From the NCBI RefSeq assembly GCF_000092065.1, contig NC_009368.1, forward strand, positions 620,001 through 684,000: DNA of 64,000 nucleotides, written 5' to 3'. Under the pieces are notes generated by a model. The model was not told where the DNA came from. It saw only the letters and a list, made by a program, of their open reading frames with translations, and ran no database searches. This document shows positions 48,213 to 57,171 of this stretch, piece after piece; positions within the stretch are counted from its first letter, which is position 1, and each line of letters starts with the position of its first letter. The stretch comes from Ostreococcus lucimarinus CCE9901. Taxonomy: Eukaryota > Chlorophyta > Mamiellophyceae > Mamiellales > Bathycoccaceae. The position numbers and the translations under genes were made by a program.

Positions 48213-48962
48213 ATGAGAAACGCGGCGACGGATTTAAACGCGTCGCGGGCGAAGGCGACGACGCAACCGCGACGCGTGCGAACGCGGTTTCGACAAAAGT
48301 ACGACGCCGGGGAGATACCGGCGCGCGTGGCGCACGGAACCGGCGCGAACGCGATCGCGTGGCGCGTCGATCCGAGCGCGCTCGACGCGAGCGCGTACTT
48401 GCCGTTGTTTATCGATGGGTTAAAGGAGACGAAGCATCCGTATCGCTTGCTCGCGGTGCGAGGCGGGATCGAGTTGACGCGCGCGTGCGGCGAACGCGCG
48501 TTGCTCGACGCCTTGCCACGGTCAGTCTTGCCGATGAAAGAAGCGCTCGGAACGGGCGACATGGCCGTGACCGCCGTCGCGCTCGAGCTCTTGCGAGAGT
48601 TCGTCAAGGTATCGCCGTCGATCGGTGAGGCTTTGGTACCGTATTACAGAAATCTGCTCCCGGCGTTGAACGCGTTGAAAGACGTCTCCGACGTCTACGT
48701 CTCTCTCGTCAACTTAACCGACTGTCGCTCCTGGCGCGAGCCTCACCGTCGTTCCCGCGTCACCGACGACGCCTCGGACGTCGCCGACGACGTCGACCGC
48801 TTTCCCTCGCGCGAAATCGTCGGCTGCGGCCGCTCCAAGCGCAACATCGGCTCTCTCGTTCGCGCCACTCTTCGCGCGCTCGAGCGTCGCGGCGGCGCCG
48901 ACGCTCTGGTGAACATCAAGTACCAAATTCCCACGTATCAGAGCTGCGTTCGCTGCGAGTGA
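48213..48962 (+). CDS. PACRG: PACRG-family protein (parkin co-regulated)
   Basis: The 249-residue product shows the PACRG armadillo-like signature: FRQKYDAGEIPARVAHGTGA, NAIAWRVDPSALDASAYLPL, LFIDGLKETKHPYRLLAVRG, EALVPYYRNLLPALNALKD, and at the end NIGSLVRATLRALERRGGAD, ALVNIKYQIPTYQSC. In flagellates PACRG is an inner-junction protein of axonemal doublet microtubules. A loop of about 45 residues (around NLTDCRSWREPHRR) is longer than in animal PACRG. The frame is uninterrupted, with no intron signals. Confidence 0.9.
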   Translation: MRNAATDLNASRAKATTQPRRVRTRFRQKYDAGEIPARVAHGTGANAIAWRVDPSALDASAYLPLFIDGLKETKHPYRLLAVRGGIELTRACGERALLDALPRSVLPMKEALGTGDMAVTAVALELLREFVKVSPSIGEALVPYYRNLLPALNALKDVSDVYVSLVNLTDCRSWREPHRRSRVTDDASDVADDVDRFPSREIVGCGRSKRNIGSLVRATLRALERRGGADALVNIKYQIPTYQSCVRCE

Positions 48963-49145
48963 GCGTCGACCGGGCGTCGCTCGACGCGCGCGGTCCGCCG
49001 TCGCGCGCTTACAAAATGCAAGACTGTATACAACACGGCCAATCATCCGAACCTTTAAGCCCCCTTTAACGAGAATCGCGACGATATCGACACTTCGCGC
49101 CTCGCGCTTCGCGCCTCACGCGCGCGCGCGCGTCGATCGGTGACG

Positions 49146-50174
49146 ATGCACCTCTCTCGCCCGCTCTTCGCGTCTCACGGCGCGCGCGTCGCTCGACGCG
49201 CTGAAAATCGCGGGAATGCGATCGCCGGACGCGCGCGCCCCGTCAGCACGCCGGCGGCGAACGAAACCGCGCGCGCGCGACGCGCGGCGGTCACGCGCGC
49301 GCTCAGGGACGCGGAGACGAACGCGGGAGTGCGCGATCGACGACCGGGGCTGGTGGTGATCGAAGAAGACGGAAGGATGCGCGAACGCGTGGAGGACGCG
49401 GCGAGGCGGTTGGCGCGGGAGGCGAACGCGGTGGACGAGCACGTGCTGAACGAGGAACTCGCGGAGCGGAGAATCGCGTGTGCGGTGGAGCAGGATGACT
49501 TTGAGTCGGCGCAAAATTTAGTGGAGGAAAGGAAGCGGAAGGAACAGGAGCTGTCGCCGTCGACGGCGTTAGCGGTGGCGCTGGCGAGACGACTGCGGGA
49601 GCCGAACGCGGAGGACACGGAGGTGATTTGCGCAGACGTCGTGCAGTTGGGTGATCGAAGGCTTGTGCCGGCGCTTTTGCGCGCGCTTTGCGTGGTGAGT
49701 GATGAACACGAGAGCGCGGCGCAAGCGATTGAACACGCGCTTTGGATGTTGTGGCAAAAGTCTGGTAATAGTCATTACGACGCGAGGTTATTAGACGGCA
49801 TTCGAGCGATGAGCATCGTGCCCGACGGGTTGCCCATGGCGCGGGATATCTTTTCAGAGATCATGGAAGCGAAGCCTGACTTCGCGGAGGCGCATAATAA
49901 ACGCGCGACGGCGTTGTACTTGATGCAGCTGTACGACTTGAGCATTAAAGATTGCGACAACGTACTCAAGCTCAACCCCCAACACTTTGGCGCGCACTCG
50001 GGGAAAGGGTTGTGCTATCTCGCCTTACATCAATATCAAAATGCCCTCGACAGTTTCGAGGCGGCGTTGAGAATCAACCCGAGGATGGTGCACGTTCGCC
50101 GGTATCGCGAATCACTCAAAACCATGATTGATCGGGTTGAGAGTAAGCGTTTACAAGGCGGCGACTCCCCGTAG
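49146..50174 (+). CDS. TPR protein with an N-terminal organellar targeting region
   Basis: From ATG 49146 the product is 342 residues. The N-terminus (MHLSRPLFASHGARVARR) is basic and acid-poor, like a plastid transit peptide. A UVR-like helix follows (RIACAVEQDDFESAQNLVEE). The C-terminal half is a conserved TPR region seen in plants and bacteria: HALWMLWQKSGN, DFAEAHNKRATALYLMQLYD, LNPQHFGAHSGKGLCYLAL and ALDSFEAALRINP. The protein family is recognisable, the function is not known to me. It converges on the J-TPR-WD40 gene. Confidence 0.85.
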   Translation: MHLSRPLFASHGARVARRAENRGNAIAGRARPVSTPAANETARARRAAVTRALRDAETNAGVRDRRPGLVVIEEDGRMRERVEDAARRLAREANAVDEHVLNEELAERRIACAVEQDDFESAQNLVEERKRKEQELSPSTALAVALARRLREPNAEDTEVICADVVQLGDRRLVPALLRALCVVSDEHESAAQAIEHALWMLWQKSGNSHYDARLLDGIRAMSIVPDGLPMARDIFSEIMEAKPDFAEAHNKRATALYLMQLYDLSIKDCDNVLKLNPQHFGAHSGKGLCYLALHQYQNALDSFEAALRINPRMVHVRRYRESLKTMIDRVESKRLQGGDSP

Positions 50175-50304
50175 GGTGCGACCGAAATTGATTCTTTCAT
50201 TCCGATATTCTTCTTCCGAGCATGACACGACGATACGACGACACAATAATGTACGATACCCAATTACAATAAACGAGATTTTGTATACGACATATATCTG
50301 TACT

Positions 50305-52839
50305 TTACGAAAATTCGCCGCGAGCTCTGAGCGCGGCGTACACTCGCGCTCGCGCCGCGCGGAGGGGTTCCATCTCCGCCGCAAATCGAGCGCTGTACGC
50401 GCGCTTATCTTCGCTAGATGTCGAATCATCGCGCATGTACTCCGCGCGCGCACTCTGAAGCTCGCTTATCTTTGTCTCGATCGCGTCGTATGCTTCAGAC
50501 GACGCCGTCTCACCGTCGCGCAAGGACAAGTCTACGTACGTCGCCGAGCGTCGGCTCGGATCGTACACTTGTCCAGGAGCCTCGCCCAGGGTCAACGCTT
50601 TATAAATCGGTTTGTCTCCCGCGGAGGCACCGAGATATGTGCCGTGAACGCCAGTCCAACTCGGTGCGACCTCGCTCGTGTTTTCCTTTTCGTCCCACCA
50701 AGTCTTGACGTCTCGCGACGTGTAGACGCCGCCGAGCGAACGGTTCGCCGTTTGATCAACGTCGACTTCATTATGTTCGGTCTGCTCCACTTCGTCGTCC
50801 TCGTCATCATCGCTGTCATCATGTGTACTCCGTGCAACGCGCCAGACGCTCACTCGACCGCCTTCGTCACCGATGACGACCATCCACGGTGACGCGGCGG
50901 TCAGGCGCTCGCCCGATCGAAGCGAGATCGGCGTTGGACTCCACGCCACGTGCGTCACCGCGCCGTCGCCGCTCGCGCGCCAACTGGATGTTGCTTCTAA
51001 TGTATCGCTATCGTGTACGCGCAAAAAACCATCCCGTGTGACGACAGCGACGAGGCCACCCATCGGAGAATGCGCCACTTTGACCACGGCGCCCGAGCGC
51101 ACGACGTCTACGCCTCGCATCGTCGCGATGACGCCTGAATGATCGCTGTTTTCCAAGAGAGGTTTCCCAGCCCCGCTCGGGGACGCTCGAATGGACCACA
51201 CACGCAACACACCGTCATCGCAACCCGTCACGGCGACGTTACGCGAACCAGGATGAGGATGCCAGGAGAAGGACGAGATTCGGCTCGAGTGTGCGTCGTA
51301 CCACTTACACAAGCGTCCGCTCACGGAGCTCCACACGAGAAGTCTGTTCAGAGATCTCGACGCGCCTTTCAACGCGGACATTGCCGTCGACGTGACGACG
51401 AGACGACCGCAGGAGAGGTAGTTCACGTCGATGATGGCGCCTGATTTCCAGCGAAGCGTGTGCAGGCACTCGCCCGCCGTCTCCGTCGCTTCTGCGACGA
51501 GATCCCACACTCGTCCATCGCCATCGAGAGAGCCGCTGGTGAGCTGCGCGCGACCACGCGTTGGATGAAACGCTAAACACGTTATCTCGCGTTTATGCGC
51601 GTTCAGTCCGGCAGGGATGACCAGCTCTAGCGTGGCGTGCGCGACGTCCCAGACGCAAATCGAGCCGTCACTCGCGCCCGCGGCAACGAACTCACCGGTA
51701 CGATCAAAGTCGATCGCGGTCACGTTGACAGACTGAGAGAATCCAACAAGTGCGTTTGTCGACGCCACTGACGCGCTTGGGGCGCCTCGTTCGGTTAAAT
51801 TAAATGTCCAAATACTCACGAAACCGTTCACGCCGGCGACGACGAGCTCGCCGTCGCCTTCTGGCGACCATTTCAACTCACTCACCGCGTGAGGTAACTT
51901 TGTCGAGTACAAGCACTCACCTTGAGGAACGCTAAATAACTTCAAGTTGTTATCCTCACCGATTGTGGCGACGTACGCGTTCGTCGTTTCCGCGCCGCCG
52001 CGCTCAATATTCGTCGAAGAAGGCTTCATCGCCAGACCGATAACGGGACCTCGATGCGCTTGCATGGACGCTACTCTGTCTTCGCGAAGCATCTTCGCCT
52101 CCACCCGCGCCAAACCCCCTATCAAAACGCTTGAGAACTCTTCGTCGTCATCGCTTGAGGTCGCTCGATCGACGCATTCGCGATAAAGCTCGGCGGCGCG
52201 GGACCACGCGCCGAGCGCCTCGAGCGCGCGTCCCTTCAAAATCCAAGGAGGAAACCACAGAGCGCGAACGCCGATGGCGCGATCGGCATCATCACACGCT
52301 TCTCGCCAGCGATCGAGTTTGGCGTACGCCATCCCTCGAGCGTGGTACAACTCGGCGTATTCCGCCGTTCCGTCCACTTTCGCGTACGCCGCCGCCGCCG
52401 TGTAACATTCAATCGCCTTCTCATACTCCCCAGCCTCGTACCGCGCGTCACCGATCGCCTTCAAATCTCCACCCATCGTGATCGAAGCGCCGTCTTCGCC
52501 TTGGCGTATCTCCAACGCGACCTCGACCTCGACCTCGTCTCTTCGGCGCGCGTCTCGCTCGCGCGTCTCGTCTCCCCTCGTCCCCGACCCGAATGCCGCG
52601 GTCCCCATCGTCGCCAACGCCGCGCGTTCGCGCTCAAACTTTGTCGTTATCGTTTCGTACGCGCGCTGTATCGCGCGGAACGCCTCGACGTCGCCCCCGG
52701 GCTTATCCGGGTGGTGCGCTCGTGCGAGCGTTTTATACGCAGCCTTCACATCGCGTTCGGACGCGCCTACGTCGAGACGGAGCGCGCTGAACGCGCTCGC
52801 GAGCGCTCGGCGCGCGCGTCGACGATTGTCCGACATCAC
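50305..52839 (-). CDS. Fusion protein: J domain, TPR and WD40 propeller
   Basis: This is an 844-residue single-exon protein. Residues about 10-75 form a J domain with an intact HPD (LARAHHPDKPGGDVEAFRAI). TPR-type helices follow at about 125-240 (ALKAIGDARYEAGEYEKAIE-like pattern, YHARGMAYAKLDRWREACDD). From about 260 to 690 there are WD40-like blades (HAVSELKWSPEGDGELVVAG, ASDGSICVWDV, SGSLDGDGRVWDL, CDDGVLRVWSI, VVTRDGFLRVHD). A helical tail ends the protein. The J domain should recruit Hsp70 and the other modules should bind clients or partners; the combination is unusual. An alternative Met is the second codon. Confidence 0.85.
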   Translation of the reverse strand: MMSDNRRRARRALASAFSALRLDVGASERDVKAAYKTLARAHHPDKPGGDVEAFRAIQRAYETITTKFERERAALATMGTAAFGSGTRGDETRERDARRRDEVEVEVALEIRQGEDGASITMGGDLKAIGDARYEAGEYEKAIECYTAAAAYAKVDGTAEYAELYHARGMAYAKLDRWREACDDADRAIGVRALWFPPWILKGRALEALGAWSRAAELYRECVDRATSSDDDEEFSSVLIGGLARVEAKMLREDRVASMQAHRGPVIGLAMKPSSTNIERGGAETTNAYVATIGEDNNLKLFSVPQGECLYSTKLPHAVSELKWSPEGDGELVVAGVNGFVSIWTFNLTERGAPSASVASTNALVGFSQSVNVTAIDFDRTGEFVAAGASDGSICVWDVAHATLELVIPAGLNAHKREITCLAFHPTRGRAQLTSGSLDGDGRVWDLVAEATETAGECLHTLRWKSGAIIDVNYLSCGRLVVTSTAMSALKGASRSLNRLLVWSSVSGRLCKWYDAHSSRISSFSWHPHPGSRNVAVTGCDDGVLRVWSIRASPSGAGKPLLENSDHSGVIATMRGVDVVRSGAVVKVAHSPMGGLVAVVTRDGFLRVHDSDTLEATSSWRASGDGAVTHVAWSPTPISLRSGERLTAASPWMVVIGDEGGRVSVWRVARSTHDDSDDDEDDEVEQTEHNEVDVDQTANRSLGGVYTSRDVKTWWDEKENTSEVAPSWTGVHGTYLGASAGDKPIYKALTLGEAPGQVYDPSRRSATYVDLSLRDGETASSEAYDAIETKISELQSARAEYMRDDSTSSEDKRAYSARFAAEMEPLRAARARVYAALRARGEFS

Positions 52840-53114
52840 GCGCGCGACCGGTCGCCTTCGCGCGCGCCGAGGGCGTCGTGGTGTGCTCGGCGTGCTCGAT
52901 GAAAAAAAGCGTTTCTGCCAGACGGACGTTTTTTGAGCTCGAGACTCGGGGAGTGAATAAAAATGGAATTAGGGTCGATTTGTGTTATTAAAAGCGAGTC
53001 GAGTCGGTCGTCGAGAGTTTCCGTGGAGTTTCGTTCCATCGTCTTCCGTGATCGCGGTTTTCGCGAGATGAAGAAGTGCGTGGACGAGTGACGAGCGAGC
53101 TGGCGTTCGCGCGA

Positions 53115-54131
53115 CTAGCGCATGAACGTCGCCGCCATGTCGTAGCCCAGAACAGCGTTCATGAAAGCTCGGTGATCCGGGACGAAGTTCGTCATCTTAC
53201 GGTTATCGACGAAGTTTCTGAACGCCTCCATGACTTTGTCCGGAGCGCTGCCGTAGACGTCCTGGACGGCGCGCCACGCGTTATCGCTCGGAGCGACGGC
53301 GAGCACGGCGCTGCGCATCTTAGCCATGGTGACGTTGTCCGCCTCCTTGTGCACAACCTTCTTCGGAACCGCCTTCGAGGACGGACCACCGAACGGTCGC
53401 GCCTTGCCCGGCGACAGTTGAGCGCTCTTTTCCTTCTTCTTGTCCTCCTTGAGTTGCGCGGCGGCGATCTTGGTGGCTTCCCACGCGCGCTTCTCGTCGA
53501 GCAAACGCTGACGCTTGGCTTCACGAGCGGCGAGGGCGATGGCCTTTTGTTCAGCTTTGTACGCATCACGCTTGATGGCGTACGCCTGCGCTTCCTTCTC
53601 CGCCATGTCGTCGTACTTTTTGCGTTGCTGCGGCGTGCAAGCCTTCCACGCCGCGCCGAGCTGCGCGGCTTGATCGCGGAAAGACACGGCGTCGGGCGTG
53701 TTCGCCTTCGGTCTGAACGTCTTGTCGCGATATTCTTGCGCCCAAATGATGTAACTCGAACGGTTCTTGCGCGGGGCGTTCTTGTCCTTTTTGCGACGCT
53801 TGCGGTTACCATCCTTGTCGAATCGCAACGGCGGCTCCTCCTTCTCATCCGGAAGCGGCACGTAGTTCTGCATCTCGCGGTAGTATCGCGCCTTATCCTC
53901 GTCGGAAACGCGTTGACACTCATCTCGCTCGCTCTGCGTCACCGTCTTCCACTTCCCCGCGAGCTCCTTGGTCACGTCCGTGACGCTCCACGACGGATTC
54001 TTCTTTTGCGTCGCGTCTCTGTGCTTGTTCAAAAACACCAAATACGCCGACATCGCCCGCTTCGGCTTGTCCTTGTCCCGACGTTTCTTTCGCGGTTTCT
54101 TTTCCAACGTCTGCATCCCGACCGTCACCAT
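53115..54131 (-). CDS. Two-box HMG protein
   Basis: This is a 338-residue nuclear-type protein. HMG box 1 (about 22-92) starts KPKRAMSAYLVFLNKHRD and ends KARYYREMQNY. Box 2 (about 118-195) starts APRKNRSSYIIWAQEYRD and contains LGAAWKACTPQQRKKYDDMA. Lys/Arg-rich linkers flank both. The C-terminal 80 residues form a separate small domain (MAKMRSAVLAVAPSDNAWRA). HMG boxes bend or bind DNA without strong sequence specificity; chromatin architecture is the likely role. The number of boxes and the C-terminal part differ from plant HMGB proteins, which have one box. Confidence 0.9.
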   Translation of the reverse strand: MVTVGMQTLEKKPRKKRRDKDKPKRAMSAYLVFLNKHRDATQKKNPSWSVTDVTKELAGKWKTVTQSERDECQRVSDEDKARYYREMQNYVPLPDEKEEPPLRFDKDGNRKRRKKDKNAPRKNRSSYIIWAQEYRDKTFRPKANTPDAVSFRDQAAQLGAAWKACTPQQRKKYDDMAEKEAQAYAIKRDAYKAEQKAIALAAREAKRQRLLDEKRAWEATKIAAAQLKEDKKKEKSAQLSPGKARPFGGPSSKAVPKKVVHKEADNVTMAKMRSAVLAVAPSDNAWRAVQDVYGSAPDKVMEAFRNFVDNRKMTNFVPDHRAFMNAVLGYDMAATFMR

Positions 54132-54837
54132 CGTTCGCGTTCGTTCGCGCGCGTCTGCGTTCCCCTGCGCGCGTCGCGCGCGTCTTCGTCAGTCCCTCGC
54201 GCTTCAAAAAACCGTTTCAAACCGACATTCGTCCGTTGGCGCCCGCACCGATCCTCTCTCGCGCGCGACGCCGCGCGACGCCGCGACGCCCGTCGTCGCG
54301 CGTCCGCGCGTCCACCGTCGTCGTCCTCGTCCTCGTCGCCCTCGTCGTCGTCGTCGCGCGCCGTCGTCCCGCGCGTCGTCGTCGTCGTCGTCGTCGCCCC
54401 GTCGTCGTCGCGATTCGCGCCCGTCGGCGTCGCGATTCGCGTCGTCGCCGATCGTCGTCGCGATTCGCGTCGTCGTCGTCGTCGCGCGCGACGCCCCGCG
54501 TCGCCCGCGACGCCGAAGCGCGTCTCGAGCGTCGTCGCGAACGCACCGTAGTTAACGCCCCTCGCGCCGCGGTGTGCGCCCGCGCGCGCGTCGCGCAGGC
54601 GCGATCGCGCCTAGGTCGAACCGCGGCTCGACAGCGCGAAAAAACGCGTACTCTGCGCGATCGACGGGGCGATCGATCGATCGCGCGATCGACGCGCGAT
54701 CGACGGACCGTCGATCGATCGACGGGGGCGATCGACGGGTCATCGATCGATCGACAACGCCAGCGATCGACCCATTCGATCGAACGCGCGCGACGAGCGG
54801 CGCGTCGCGGCACTTCGCGACGACGACGACGACGACG
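54132..54837. promoter_or_regulatory. Divergent region between the HMG gene and MBF1
   Basis: About 706 bases. The first part (54290-54500) is rich in CGTCGT steps and reads as Arg- or Val-rich in any frame, typical of low complexity. The last part (54655-54785) is packed with CGATCGA palindromes (listed separately). No gene was seen. Confidence 0.5.
54655..54785. repeat. Cluster of CGATCG / CGATCGATCG palindromes
   Basis: More than ten GATC cores fall in about 130 bases just upstream of MBF1, including three CGATCGATCG strings and blocks of CGATCGACGG with variants. Similar motifs fill the patatin/phosphoglucomutase promoter at about 14041-14240. The self-complementarity would allow several hairpins. 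Confidence 0.75.
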
Positions 54838-55545
54838 ATGTCGCATCAGGATTGGAAGGAGATCACGATCGGGAAACGGGCGACGAGCGGGACGTCGGGG
54901 ACGAGCGCGAGGGCGATGAAGGACCCGAAGGCGGTCGCCGCGGTGCGCGAACGACGCGAACGCGCGAACGACGCGCGAATGAATGCGTGCGCGCGCGAAT
55001 GAATGAATGAGTGCGCGAACGAACGGACGGACGACGCGCGACGCGCGCGATGGACGACGCGGTAAAACGGGAAAACATCGCGCGCGAAAAGGCGGGAGAC
55101 TGACGACGCGGCGAACGGGGCGCGCACGACGCAGGCGTTGCGCGCGGGCGTCGCGGTGGACACGGTGAGAAAGGGTAAGCGGACGCGCGCGAAGACGACG
55201 CGACGCGAAAACGACGCGACGCGAGCGCGAAAGCGAGAAAAGATCGACTGACGGTGTCGCGCGCGCGTCGTAGACTCGGGGGCGGGACGAAACGCGCTGA
55301 AACTCGAACTCGACGATGAAAACTTGACGCACAAGACGGTGAGCGCCGACGTGAAGAAGGCCATCTTGCAGGGACGGTTGGCGAAGAAGCTCACGCAGGC
55401 GCAGTTGGCGCAACAGATCAACGAAAAGCCGCAAATCGTGCAAGAGTATGAATCCGGCAAGGCGATTCCGAATCAGCAAATTCTGGGCAAGCTCGAGCGC
55501 ATTCTCGGCGTGAAGCTTCGAGGCAAGGGCGTGGGGAAAAAGTAG
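54838..55545 (+). CDS. MBF1: Multiprotein-bridging factor 1 (MBF1), two introns
   Basis: MBF1 is a conserved transcription coactivator that bridges activators and TBP. Exons are 54838..54942, 55135..55174 and 55274..55545, giving 138 residues. Exon 1 starts MSHQDWKEITIGKRA and ends KDPKAVAA. The 40-base exon 2 encodes ALRAGVAVDTVRK. Exon 3 continues DSGAGRNALKLELDDENLTH and holds the helix-turn-helix Cro/C1-like domain (KKLTQAQLAQQINEKPQIVQ) and LGVKLRGKG. Introns of 192 and 99 bases contain ACTGAC; the first starts GTGCGC, the second GTAAGC. The joined protein aligns end to end with the family. Confidence 0.94.
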
Positions 55546-55895
55546 TCGACCGTCGCGCGCGACGAGCGCGACTCGAATCGCCATCATCGCCACGCGGTAA
55601 AGTAGCAGACTCATCGCGTTCCGCGCTATTTTGTCAATCCAATCGAGGCATCACCTCACGTCGCGTCGCGTCGCGCTCGTCGTTCGCGCGTCGTCGTCGA
55701 CGCCGCGTCCGTCCCGCGCGGGGCGCCGCGCCCGCACTTCGCGACGCCGTCGAGCGCGCGCGAGAACGACGCCGCCGACGCCATCGCGGCGCGCGCGGCC
55801 GATCCATCGCACGCTTCTCCTCCGCGCCGAGTCGCGCCGCGCCCGAACGAGAAGGCGACGCGTCGCACGACGACTCGACTGGACTCGATCCGAGA
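55546..55895. other. Intergenic region with no recognised feature
   Basis: This 350-base stretch between MBF1 and the SMIM4-like gene carries the MBF1 3' region and the promoter of the next gene. ORFs in it are Arg-rich on one strand and Ala-rich on the other, without motifs. I see nothing else. Confidence 0.4.
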
Positions 55896-56111
55896 ATGCG
55901 AGTGAAACCGCACGCGCACGCGTTCGATCGCGCGTTCTACGCCAAACTCGCGGGCGTGTCGTTCGTCATCGGCGCGGCGTTCGAAGCCTTCATGTTGAAG
56001 ACGGATTTTTACGCCAAAGTCGTGCACATCGAAGCCGAGCGCAGATTCCTCGCCGAGCAAAGGCGCGAAGGCGAGGGCTCGCGCGACGTCGGGTCGCGGT
56101 CCGCGTCGTGA
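55896..56111 (+). CDS. Single-pass membrane microprotein, SMIM4/UQCC5-like (tentative)
   Basis: This is a 71-residue ORF. It has a short basic start, one hydrophobic helix (FYAKLAGVSFVIGAAFEAFM), then LKTDFYAKVVHIEAERRFLA and a charged end. The arrangement of helix, FYxK-like pair and E-R-R coil recalls SMIM4, a small mitochondrial inner-membrane protein needed for complex III assembly, and similar plant microproteins. The resemblance is by eye, so function is tentative. The composition is convincingly protein-like against its Arg-rich alternatives. Confidence 0.6.
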   Translation: MRVKPHAHAFDRAFYAKLAGVSFVIGAAFEAFMLKTDFYAKVVHIEAERRFLAEQRREGEGSRDVGSRSAS

Positions 56112-56195
56112 ACTATATCTCTATCTCTAGTGCTAGCCTAAGCTTTAGAAGCGCGCGTTGTGTACTTTAGTTGTACGTCTAGTCGTCTCAAAGGC

Positions 56196-56258
56196 GTCGA
56201 GCGTCTCGGTCGAGCGTCTCGGTCGAGCGTCGCGTCTCGGTCGAGCGTCGCGTCGCGG
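56196..56258 (+). repeat. 13-base tandem repeat, GTCGAGCGTCTCG
   Basis: Two perfect copies (56196-56208, 56209-56221) are followed by two expanded copies carrying an extra CGTCG or CGCGT block. It lies in the short convergent gap between the SMIM4-like gene and the DCN1-like gene. No function is apparent. Confidence 0.85.
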
Positions 56259-56285
56259 ACGTCGAACGCGTTCGTCGATTCTCGC

Positions 56286-57095
56286 TCACTCGGGTCCTAA
56301 ATCCATGTCCGAGCACACGCGCTTGGGCGCGCGTCCACCGACCGCGAGCTCGCGCTCGAATTCTCGAGTGAGACCGACGACGTTCGCCCGCGCCTCGGCG
56401 ACGTGCTCGACGCGGCGTTTACGACTCTCCGTCGCCGAAGCGAACGCCATCGACGAAAACGCGTCGACGCGCCGCGCGTCGTCCCCGCGTCCCGACGCCG
56501 TCGTCTCCGCGCGCATCGCCGCCGACCCCATCGCCTCTCGCGCGCACTCCACGAACTCATCGAACAAACTCGGCCACGCCTCGTTTTCGTCGTACCATCG
56601 CAAATCGCCGCCGAGCGCTCGCGCGCGTCTCACGAATTGATACGCCTGCGACCACGCGTCCGCGGTGATCACCGTCACATCGCGTCGATCGCGCACGTAC
56701 GACACGAACGCATCCACCACATCGTTCGCGTTCGCGCGCGCGCCTCCCTCGCCGTCGTCCATCGCGTCTCGCGTCGTCGCGTCTCGCTCCCGCGCGAACG
56801 TCTCCCGCCAACACGCCGTCGCCGCCTCCCTCGAGCAATGTCTCGCCCCTCGCTCGCGCATCACGGCGTAACAAAACTCATACCTCGCCTCCGCGTCGTC
56901 GTCGCCCGTTTCCACGCACTCGACGCATCGCGCGACGCGTTCGTCGATCGTCGGCGCTCGCATCGCGAAATCCGTCCCGTCGCTCACCCATCTCGCGGCG
57001 TCCCGGCGCCGCGAGTCGCGCGGGGACGTCGACGCGCGCGGCGCGCGCGCGAGCATCGTCGCGTACGCGCGATAGTCGGACCGCGCGGACGCCAT
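56286..57095 (-). CDS. DCN1-like protein (cullin neddylation factor)
   Basis: This is a 269-residue protein. The middle and C-terminal parts fit the potentiating-neddylation (DCUN1) domain: RYEFCYAVMRERGARHCSRE, ATACWRETFARE, then ITADAWSQAYQFVRRA and RWYDENEAWPSLFDEFVECA, the last being the cullin-binding DAD-like patch. DCN1 stimulates NEDD8 transfer to cullins. A C-terminal extension of about 80 residues is not typical. Its start codon overlaps, on the opposite strand, an ATG of the acyltransferase frame. Confidence 0.82.
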   Translation of the reverse strand: MASARSDYRAYATMLARAPRASTSPRDSRRRDAARWVSDGTDFAMRAPTIDERVARCVECVETGDDDAEARYEFCYAVMRERGARHCSREAATACWRETFARERDATTRDAMDDGEGGARANANDVVDAFVSYVRDRRDVTVITADAWSQAYQFVRRARALGGDLRWYDENEAWPSLFDEFVECAREAMGSAAMRAETTASGRGDDARRVDAFSSMAFASATESRKRRVEHVAEARANVVGLTREFERELAVGGRAPKRVCSDMDLGPE

Positions 57096-57171
57096 GCGTC
57101 ATTCGTCGCCGACGAATGACGCACGGCGAATGACGAACGACGCGCGGCACTCGTCGACGCTCGCGCGCGCG

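Noticed and set aside
54290-54500. Arg- or Val-rich ORFs in the HMG/MBF1 gap
   Set aside because: They come from CGTCGT repeats and read the same way in several frames.
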